From Cafeteria roenbergensis (Eukaryota > Sar > Bigyra > Bicosoecida > Cafeteriaceae): DNA of 64,000 bases. The position numbers and the translations under genes are program-made. Below are positions 1 to 7,723 of the stretch, in pieces. Position 1 is the stretch's first letter, and each line of letters starts with the position of its first letter. The stretch is from contig VLTN01000059.1 in NCBI GenBank assembly GCA_008330645.1, forward strand, positions 1 to 64,000, given 5' to 3'. The notes beneath the pieces were generated by a model, which saw only the letters and a program-made list of their open reading frames with translations, was not told the origin of the DNA and searched no databases.

Positions 1-711
1 AGCAGCTTGCAGGGACGCTGGCTGGGTGGCTCGTCAGCGGTACGGAGGGAGCGGCTGAACCGGGGCATCAGCCAACACCGACAAGCGGAGGCCAGACGGT
101 CGGCGGAGGTGCGGCTGCCGCCAGCGCGGCGGGAGCGGCGACCGAGATGACGACGGGCGGCGGCGGCGCAGCGGCAGCTAGTGCGGCTGCGCTCCAAGCG
201 GCCAAGAGACATCTGATGCCGCACAGCCGAGAGCGGATGCGGCACAGGTCTACTCGGTCAGGCGAACGCCGGCGATCGGGTTGGCCAGGGACGGACCCGA
301 CGCGGACGCGGACGGCAACGACCCCAAACTGGAAGGGCATCTCGCTCAAAGAAACTCGTGATGCGGGCGCTGAAGCGCTCAGACCGCAGCGATGCGGACC
401 AAGGAGGTGGGCGACATCCTGCTGCGATGCGAGAGGTCGCCAAGGGAGCCTACCGGGACTACGAGCGGGACAGCAAGGAGTACAAGGACGCCTGCACCGA
501 GGCACGGTACTTCAGGCCGGACAAGGACTGCGTCGTGGGCAAGGAGGCCGACCTTCATGACGCCAGGGTGAAGAAGCGCTACCAGCTGGCGCACGTGTGG
601 AGGTCGGACATCGCGGGGGCTGTCGAGGGCCTGGAAGAGCTGCGAGCCGAGATCGAGGCGCTGGCGCTGGAGGCGATGATGGAGCTCGGATCTGGCGACG
701 AGCCGTCGGAT
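1..711 (+). other. Degenerate coding-like stretch upstream of RLE copy 1
   Basis: No complete gene is recognisable. From about 361 to 711 one frame encodes a highly charged, probably helical stretch rich in Lys, Arg, Glu and Asp (for example RDYERDSKEYKDACTEARYF) that runs without a stop into the retroelement homology at 712. The retroelement copy near 27 kb has unrelated sequence upstream of the same junction, so this stretch is either another part of the element or unrelated DNA joined to it. The first 360 bases hold Ala/Gly/Arg-rich frames with stops and no family I recognise. Confidence 0.35.
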
Positions 712-1824
712 GGGGCCTGCACAGCACGCTGCAGGGCCGAGGCGCTGGCCAAGGGCACGACGGAGAAGCGTGTCGCCAACATCGATGACCCGGCCATGTT
801 TCCGCGTCATGAGCGACCTGGTCGCGTTCCGAGAGGCATGCGTGCCGGGAACACACTACTGGCTCCGCAACACGATGTGGGGACCCCGCGGGCTCACGGA
901 CGAGGAGTTCGCGGTGGTCACCCGCTACCGCATCGGAGCCTCCGAGTGGCCGACACGTGGTGCCGGACGGCGTGTCGATCAACTGCGCGTGCGTGCAGGG
1001 GGACACCACGGCGAGAGGCACCGTCCACATCGGCGGGGTCTCGGGCGTGGCACATCACCTGGCGCGTTGCCGCTGCGGCAAGGGCTCCACCATCCGGGCG
1101 CACAACGACGTCCGCGACGTCCTGCACGCGGCGGTGCGCTCGGCGGGACTACAGTCGGTGGTGGAGCCCTCCAGCTGGCAGGACGGGCAGACGCGCTTCG
1201 GGTCCCAGCCGGGGTCCAGCGAGGCCGCGCGCAAGCGACCGGACCTGCGGGTGCACGTCGACTTCGAGACCACCTGTCTCGTCGACGTGCAGATCACCTC
1301 GGCGGTAAGCAAGTCCTACGTGACGCAGGGCCTGCAGAGCATGGACGCCTTTCTCGAGCGCCGTGAGAATGACAAGATGAGGGAGTACAAGAAGAGCTCA
1401 GCTACAAAGGACAACTTGAGCTCCATTGTGCCCTTCGTCATCACGACCACGGGACGCATGGGACCGGCGGCCTTCGCCTTCCTCAAGAAGGTGGCGGACA
1501 CGGCCTTCGGTGATCGGCCGAGGGAGCGTGCGCGCTGGGCCTTCCGCTGGCTGTCGAGGCTGAACGAGGTCATCGCCAAGGGACTGGCGACCCAGCTGAT
1601 CGGACAGACGCAGTACCTGCGACAGCAGGTGGAGCGTTTGCGGTGAGCAGGGACGGCTGAGTGGCGACTCGAGGCAGTGTGATGGGAGGGAGCTGGGATT
1701 TGAGACTTGGGATTGTGGGCTTCGCGCGGTTTGTGACTCATCGGTGATGGAGTTGCTGGATTGGTGATTGGTGAGTCTGTGAATCGAGTGTGTGGTATGG
1801 TTACGCGAGTTTTCGACCCCCCCC
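712..1824 (+). mobile_element. Non-LTR retroelement 3' end, RLE-type, copy 1
   Basis: This is the C-terminal coding part and 3' UTR of a non-LTR retrotransposon of the restriction-like-endonuclease class (R2/CRE/NeSL-like). Coding runs to a TGA at 1644-1646. Visible elements are a Cys/His cluster (CAC ... HHLARCRCGK ... AHNDV), an RPDLRVHV core followed by DVQITS as expected for the RLE nuclease, and a C-terminal PFVITTTGRMGP helix region. A roughly 175-bp 3' UTR follows and ends in a run of eight C (1817-1824) instead of poly-A. Compared with the copy near 27 kb the frame is broken in at least two places, so it is dead. It is about 98% identical by eye to the copies at 4.3 and 33 kb, implying recent activity. 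No reverse transcriptase domain is present. Class assignment is from motif recall, not a search. Confidence 0.75.
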
Positions 1825-1837
1825 AACGATGTTCATT

Positions 1838-3823
1838 TCATTTCAGGTCGGCGCTCCAGTCCAGCAGCAGCTCCACAGTATCCTTGTGGCCACGCTCTGC
1901 CGCCAGAATCAGCGCCGTCGAGCCGCCCTGCGATGCCACGTGTCCTCAGCGACCACGGCCCTCAAAGCACGCCACCATCGCCACTTGCAGCTTGCCCCTC
2001 TCAAGCCAGCCAACACCCCATGACATCGCCCCCATCGCCAACACGGTGCGTGGTCCGCCCGTGACGCCTGCACGCGGTCCGCGCCCGAAGGCAGCTGCCT
2101 CGCCTGACTCACCCCGGTCTTGGCCTCCAGGGCGGCGCCCCGGTCCAGCAGCAGCTCCACAGTGTCCTTGCAGCCACGCTCTGCCGCCCAGATCAGAGCC
2201 GTGCGGCCACCCTGCGATGCCGCATACCCCCAGCAACCACGGCCCTCAAGGCATGCCCCCATCGCCGACGCGGTCCACGGTCCGCCCGTGACGCCACGTG
2301 CAGTCCGCGCCCCAAGGCAGCAGCCTTTCCCGACTCACCCCAGTCTTGGCCTCCGGGTCGGCGCCCCTGTCTAGCAGCAGCTCCACAGTGTCCTTGTGGC
2401 CACGGCCAGCCGCCATGATCAGCGCCGTCGAGCCAAACTGCAACACCACGTGCCCTCAGCAGCCACAGGTGATCCGCAAAGCCACTGATGCCACCTTCGG
2501 CTAGACTCACAGCGGCAGCCAGCACACCATTTCATCGCCCCCATGGGCCACCGCGGTCCGCGGCCCGCCTGTGACGCCCGCGCGCGGTGCGCGCCCGAAG
2601 GCAGCAGCCTCGCCTGCCTCACCCCTGTCTTGGCCTTCAAGTTGGCGCCCCGGTCCAGCAGCAGCTCCACCGTGTCCTTGTGGCCACTCCATGCCGCCAG
2701 GACCAGCGCCGTCGAGCCATCCTGCGAGCCCACGTGTCGTCAGCGACCACAGCTCTCACGGCATGCCGTCAATGCCACCTCCCTCTTGCCACCCACGAGC
2801 AACCCAGCACCCCATGCATCGTCAACACGGTCCGCGGCCCGCCCGTGACGCCCACGCGCAGTCCGCCATCAAAACAGCAGCCTTGCCTGACTCACCCTGC
2901 CCTTGGCCTCCAGGCCAGCGCCCCTGTCCAGCAGCAGCTCCACAGTGTCCTCTTGGCCACGCTCCGCCGCCAGGATCAGCGCCATGCGACCATCCTGCGA
3001 GGCCACGTGTCCAAACCGACGTAAGCTCTCAAGGCATGCCACCAGCGCCATCTGCAGCTAATCCCCCACGAGCCACCCATGACACCGTTCCATCGCCACC
3101 GATGTCCGCGCGCCGCCCGTGACGGCCACGTGCAGTCCGCGCCCGAAGGCAGCAGCCTTGCCCGACACACCCCGGTCCTGGTCTCCAGGTCGGCACCCCG
3201 GTCCAGCAGCAGCTCCACCGTGTCCTTGTGGCCACGGCCAGCCGCCATGATCAGCGCCATGCGGCCACCCTGCGAGGCCACATGTCGTCAACATCCACGG
3301 TCCTCAAGGCATGCAACCAGCGACACCTGCAGCTTGACAGCCAGCAGCGCTCAGCACCCCATCATACCGCCCCCATCGTCAACGCGGTCAGTGGCCGGCC
3401 CGTGACGCCTGCACACGGTCCGCCCTCAAACCAGCTGACTCGTTTGACACACCCCGGCCCTGGCCCGAAGGTCGGCGCCCCGGTCCAGCAGCACCTCCAG
3501 CACGTCCTTGTGGCCACGCTCTGCCGCAATGACCAGCGCCGTCGAGCCATCCTGTGAGGCCACGTGTCCTAAACGACTTTTGCTCTCAAGGCAAGTCACC
3601 AATGCCACCTCTCGCTTGCCACCCAGCACCCCATGACACCGCCGCCATCGCCACCGCGGTCCGCGGCCCGCCTGTGACGCCCACGTGCAGTCCGCCATCA
3701 AAACAGGAGCCTTGCCTGACTCACCCTGTCCTTGGCCTCCATGTCGGCGCCCCTGTCCAGCAGCAGCTCCGCCATGTCCTTGCGGCCACGCCACGCCGCC
3801 ATGATCAGCGCCGTCCGACCGCG
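1838..3823 (-). repeat. Tandem exon-intron array, eight ankyrin units
   Basis: Eight direct repeats have 5' exon edges at 3823, 3551, 3269, 2994, 2721, 2437, 2211 and 1927, giving periods of 272, 282, 275, 273, 284, 226 and 284 bp. Each unit is one 99-bp exon (the last is 90 bp) plus one intron. The introns are also alike: all contain a GTGACGC/CCGCGGACC-like block and end in a GGCC(A/T)CGTGNC(A/C)TC(G/A)CAG-like acceptor. The array grew by duplication of whole exon-plus-intron units, not of coding sequence alone. Confidence 0.9.
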
Positions 3824-4212
3824 CTGCGAGGTCACATGCCCTCCACAACCACAACCCTCTCGGCATACGATTGGCGACACCTGCAGCTAGCTGCCCACCG
3901 GCACCCGTGACGCAATGCTGCTGACCCGATCACCGTCGCGCCCCGGACTGTCCCGCATGTTTCCCCGCGCGGTCCGTGGAGCAGAAGCCTAACTGGCAGT
4001 ACAAAGACAACTTGCTGGATGTATTGGACCTCATCCCCTCGTCAGCGAGCGGGGAGCATGCTAGAAGCCTCAGCGCTCACGGCTGCGACATTTTTGCAGT
4101 TCAACGGCGCGCCCGCATCGAGCAGCCTGCTGGCCTCGGCAGTGTTCCCGGCCATCGCCGCCTCCCAGAGCGCGCTTGCCATTGCATTTGCCTCCACAGC
4201 AGTTGTGGCCAT
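1838..4212 (-). CDS. Ankyrin-repeat protein, one exon per repeat (9 exons)
   Basis: This is a reconstructed 304-aa ankyrin-repeat protein. Exon 1 is 4212-4081 (ATG at 4212, MATTAVEANAM..., ending with the capping repeat ALWEAAMAGNTAEASRLLDA). It is followed by exons 3823-3725, 3551-3453, 3269-3171, 2994-2896, 2721-2623, 2437-2339, 2211-2113 and 1927-1838. Exons 2-8 are each exactly 99 bp, phase 0 at both ends, and encode one 33-residue repeat of the form GGSTALILAAERGHKDTVEL + LLDRGADLEAKTG. Donors are GTGAG, or GTGTG in two introns; acceptors end in CAG. Introns are 127-257 bp. The last exon loses similarity just after ADLK and stops (TGA 1840-1838), 14 bp from the C-tract of retroelement copy 1, so the 3' end may have been cut by that insertion. 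The role is probably protein-protein binding; no partner can be inferred. Frame and splice continuity make expression plausible but unproven. Confidence 0.75.
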
Positions 4213-4342
4213 GCTGTCCGAAGTGCGCGGTGGCGGGCGACCGCTGGTTGGGAGCTGTGGACCAGACCAGCAATGCTGCAGAGCCCGACAGCCTCATTTT
4301 TGTTCACTCAACTCAGGGCCCAGAGTTCAAAGAGGCGCAATC

Positions 4343-5061
4343 TCCGCGATGTCCTGCACGCGGCGGTGCGCTCGGCGGGGCTGCAGTCGGTGGTGGAGCC
4401 CTCCAGCTGGCAGGACGGGCAGACGCGCTTCGGGTCCCAGCCGGGGTCCAGCGAGGCCGCGCGCAAGCGACCGGACCTGCGGGTGCACGTCGACTTCGAG
4501 ACCACCTGTCTCGTCGACGTGCAGATCACCTCGGCGGTGAGCAAGTCCTACGTGACGCAGGGCCTGCAGAGCATGGACGCCTTTCTCGAGCGCCGTGAGA
4601 ATGACAAGATGAGGGAGTACAAGAAGAGCTCAGCTACAAAGGACAACATGAGCTCCATTGTGCCCTTCGTCATCACGACCACGGGACGCATGGGACCAGA
4701 GGCCTTCGCCTTCCTCAAGAAGGTGGCGGACACGGCCTTCGGTGACCGGCCGAGGGAGCGTGCGCGCTGGGCCTTTCGCTGGCTGTCGAGGCTGAACGAG
4801 GTCATCGCCAAGGGACTGGCGACCCAGCTGATCGGGCAGACGCAGTACCTGCGACAGCAGGTGGAGCGTATGCGGTGAGCAGGGGCGGCTGAGTGGCGAC
4901 TCGTGGCAGCGTGATTGCAGGGATCTGGGACTTGGGACTTGGGATTGCGAGTTTCGCGCGGTTTGTGATTCATCGGTGATGGAGTTGCAGGATTGGTGTT
5001 CGATGAGTCTGTGACTCGAGTGTGTGGTATGGTGACGCGAGTTTTCGCTCCCCCCCCCCCC
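4343..5061 (+). mobile_element. Non-LTR retroelement 3' end, RLE-type, copy 2 (5'-truncated)
   Basis: Same family as copy 1. It starts abruptly at about 4343 inside the RLE region (DVLHAAVRSAG...), stays open to a TGA at 4876-4878, and carries the same roughly 175-bp 3' UTR ending in a C-tract (5050-5061, 12 C interrupted only just upstream). A variable 5' end with a constant 3' end is what target-primed reverse transcription leaves. It lies just upstream of ankyrin exon 1, in opposite orientation. No target-site duplication is obvious. Differences from copy 1 are scattered single bases, so both are young. Confidence 0.8.
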
Positions 5062-5194
5062 GATGATGCTGATATCCCCTCAAGAGGAGTGGCCGCCGCC
5101 CAAGGGCTCCAACGCACCGGTGCGAGTCCATGTGGGACTCACCAGCCAGAGCCCGCACCTGCCTCACGCACGCGCCCCTGGTTGGTTGTCTACG

Positions 5195-5321
5195 AATTCG
5201 ACTCGGCACGATCGGCGCCCCCACATCAGGCATCCTCCTTGGCTTGGGCGGTGTTTCCCTTTTGCGGCGCCTCCCAAAGTGCCGCAACAGTGGCCTTTGC
5301 GTCTGCTGCAAGAGTGGCCAT
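5195..5321 (-). pseudogene. Decayed second copy of the ankyrin first exon
   Basis: Reading down the minus strand from an ATG at 5321 gives MATLAADAKATVAALWEAPQ followed by KGNTAQAK, aligned with the first exon of the ankyrin gene (ALWEAAMAGNTAEASRLL). The frame then shifts, and MPDVGAPIV continues the match to LLDAGAPLN in another frame. No tandem 99-bp exons follow before retroelement copy 2. It is best read as the relic of a second ankyrin gene of this family, or as a duplicated first exon. Confidence 0.5.
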
Positions 5322-5532
5322 GTCCTTGGCGATGCGGGGCGGCAGCGTTGCAGGCGCTGTGCCGATTCGGCAACGTGGCAGTGCTCGCTGCTGTGGATTC
5401 GATCAAGCGCCAGGGGGCAGGCAAAGCGCAATCCCCGTTTCCCGGTGCCCGTTGCGGGACAGGGCTCGACGGTCTTGCGAGTCTCGGAGGCAAGAGCCGC
5501 CACGCATGCTTTGCGAGCATACTTGGGCGCCT

Positions 5533-7479
5533 TCAGTCGGCCTTGGGTCTGGCAGAGTACGGCGGCACAAGCTGGGACGTGACCGAGCGCAAAGCGCGCA
5601 GAAAGTCCCGCTCAAACTTGACGTCGGCAAAGCGCATCGCCGCCGCTCTTCCGCCCACCTGCATTGCGCAAAAGTCAAGTTCTTCGGGACGGGGAATCGA
5701 ACCGGAGCCTGGTTCGGTGGCTCCCAGTCGAAGCAACGGCGAGGGGCCTTCAGCGCCGTCCTCCTCCAACGGCAAGTACGCAGCGGTTCCTTCTTGTGAC
5801 GCGCACAGAACTGCGGCCAGGGCCTGGCCAAAGCCTGCGGGTGACCGTGCCCGGCACCCAGTGCGCCGCCCGTCTGCAGTTGGCACTACAATGTCAAGCC
5901 TGGGACCGCCAGAATCGTGCGCCACTGGAACGCAGCCGGCGGCCTGGCTCTCCACCACGGCGATTCCAAAGTGCTCGTTCCACATGCAGTGCAACCCAGC
6001 AGCGCCGAGCTCCAGCGCCTCGCAGAGCGAGCCAGGGCCCTCGAAAGGCGCGTTGATGCGCCACTGGACGCGGTCCGCGATGCCCAGGGCTTTCGCCTCC
6101 GCCTTGAGAGCGTCAACCCGCCGCTGGTCCTGTGCGTTGCGGGCGCCACCCACCAGGACAAGCCTCATCTCGCCAGCCCACGGCTTGCAGGCCAGCCCCC
6201 GTGCTGCTTCAGCAAACGCCCTGAGCTGGAGCGAATGGTCCTTCTCTGGCCGGAACTGGCCCACGCTCACGACCCATGGCAGCCTTTGGGCCTTGGCCGG
6301 AAGAGCCCGGCGGGCTGGTCGGAGCGGGAGCATCGCCATTGCCTCTGAGTTGCACGGCGGGAAGACAACCTGGATGTCCGCACTGGCGAGGTCATCGGTC
6401 CCGAAGAGCGCGTCCCACGCGCTAGCTAGGCCAGTCAAGGGCAAACGCGCAGCGCCGGCGGCCGCACCCCCCTCCGCACCGCTGTCGTCGCTTCTGCGAA
6501 TGGCCCCGCCCCAGAGCTCGCTGAGGTGGCCCGCGGTCCAGGACGAGTTGGCCATGACCACGTCGCAGAAGGCGCCGCAGCGGGCGTAGGCAGCCGCAAA
6601 GACTCGATAGTACGCAAGCTTCAGCCAGGTCCTGACGGGAGACGCGGCCGCGTGCCTGTTGTTGTGCGCAGCTCGGCCCTCGGCAACCACTCGCGTCATC
6701 TCCGGGGTGATCACGGGGTAGTGAGTGTAGCAGGCCACAGTTGCACCACTCAGCAGCGCCGCGACGGGGTATCCAAATGGCGCTCCCATGGTGTCGACGA
6801 AGACCGTGGGGGGGCAGCGCACCACGCACTCGGCCGTGCAGAGCATCCCGCCCAGGCTCTGACCCAGCATCGTCAGCGCCGGATAAAGGCCTGGGTCGAG
6901 CAGCCAACGAGTGGAAAAGAAGACCATTTCCACGCTGCTGCCCGACAGGTCGATGCCGAAGCGAGACTTGGCCTTTGCAAGCAGTGCGTCCTGTCCCACG
7001 TCGGAGTCGCCGCTGTAGATGACGACTCGCGCGGGGGATCTGCGCCGTCGCAAGTCATCGTCGACGGCCTTGACCGCGAGCCACAGGACTCGCTCCCCGC
7101 CTCCCCCTCCGTTGCTGCGGGTCGGACGATCGGCGGCAAAGCCAGGAAGCAGCAACCGTGGGTGGGGAGGAACGGTTGGGGGGGGGGGGGGCCATGGTCG
7201 GCCGAGCAGTTCAGCGCGGACCAAGGAGCAGCAAACACGCGTCACATGGGATGCGCGTGCAGCAAAACAGCTGTGCCGGCCACCTCACCTGTTCGGGTGG
7301 AAAAAGGCAACGACTGGGCGGCCGCTGCAAGCCTTGAGCGTGCGAATCGCGAGGGCCGCCAACGTGGCGGTGCTCAGAACTGCCATCACGCCGAGGCAGG
7401 TTGCCCAGCCCGACCAAAACAAGGTCCACCACCAGAAGGGCAGGTCGGCATCCGGCCCCTGGGATCCGTTGCCTCCCAT
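5533..7479 (-). CDS. ALG11: ALG11-like GDP-Man:Man3GlcNAc2-PP-dolichol alpha-1,2-mannosyltransferase
   Basis: ALG11 adds the fourth and fifth mannoses to the lipid-linked N-glycan precursor on the cytosolic face of the ER (GT4 family). Two exons: 7479-7289 and 7114-5533, 590 aa. Exon 1 encodes one membrane anchor (FWWWTLFWSGWATCLGVMAV) and ends VVAFFHPN; splicing across a 174-bp intron (GTGAGG...CGCAG) gives FFHPNSNGGGGGERVLW, the family signature. Later come VFVDTMGAPFGYP, NSSWT, SVGQFRPEKDH and the GT4 E-x7-E motif in NEHFGIAVVE at about residue 444. I chose the ATG at 7479 (MGGNGSQG) just before the anchor; an in-frame codon at 7665 would add a long Arg/Ala-rich leader. The protein is longer than the human enzyme (492 aa) because of inserts such as the Gly/Ala stretch after the LW motif. 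It faces the PP2C gene head to head. Confidence 0.9.
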
Positions 7480-7723
7480 TGCAGGCGCCCTCGCCCGCTG
7501 CAACGGTGGCTTCCACCAGGACTGGCGGCGCCGCGCTTCTCCGTTGCTGCTCGCCGCTTTGCCAGCTCTGCCGCTCACCGCGGTGCCGCGCCCACGGCAG
7601 CCAGCTCTTGCGGAGGGCGCCTTCGGCGGAGCAGTCCACCCCAGCTGCACCAACCCTGCCTCCACGCCGGGCCCCGCCTGCTAGTTGCGGCGCAGCAGCG
7701 TTGCGCCCTTCTTGCGGCACGCA
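7480..7723. promoter_or_regulatory. Bidirectional spacer between ALG11 and PP2C genes
   Basis: A 244-bp spacer lies between the two divergent start codons. No TATA box or repeated element stands out. A shared promoter is inferred from the spacing only. Confidence 0.4.

Noticed and set aside
5688-5706. T-loop-like GGTTCGATTCC sequence on the minus strand suggesting a tRNA
   Set aside because: It lies inside ALG11 coding sequence, and no acceptor or anticodon stem can be paired around it.
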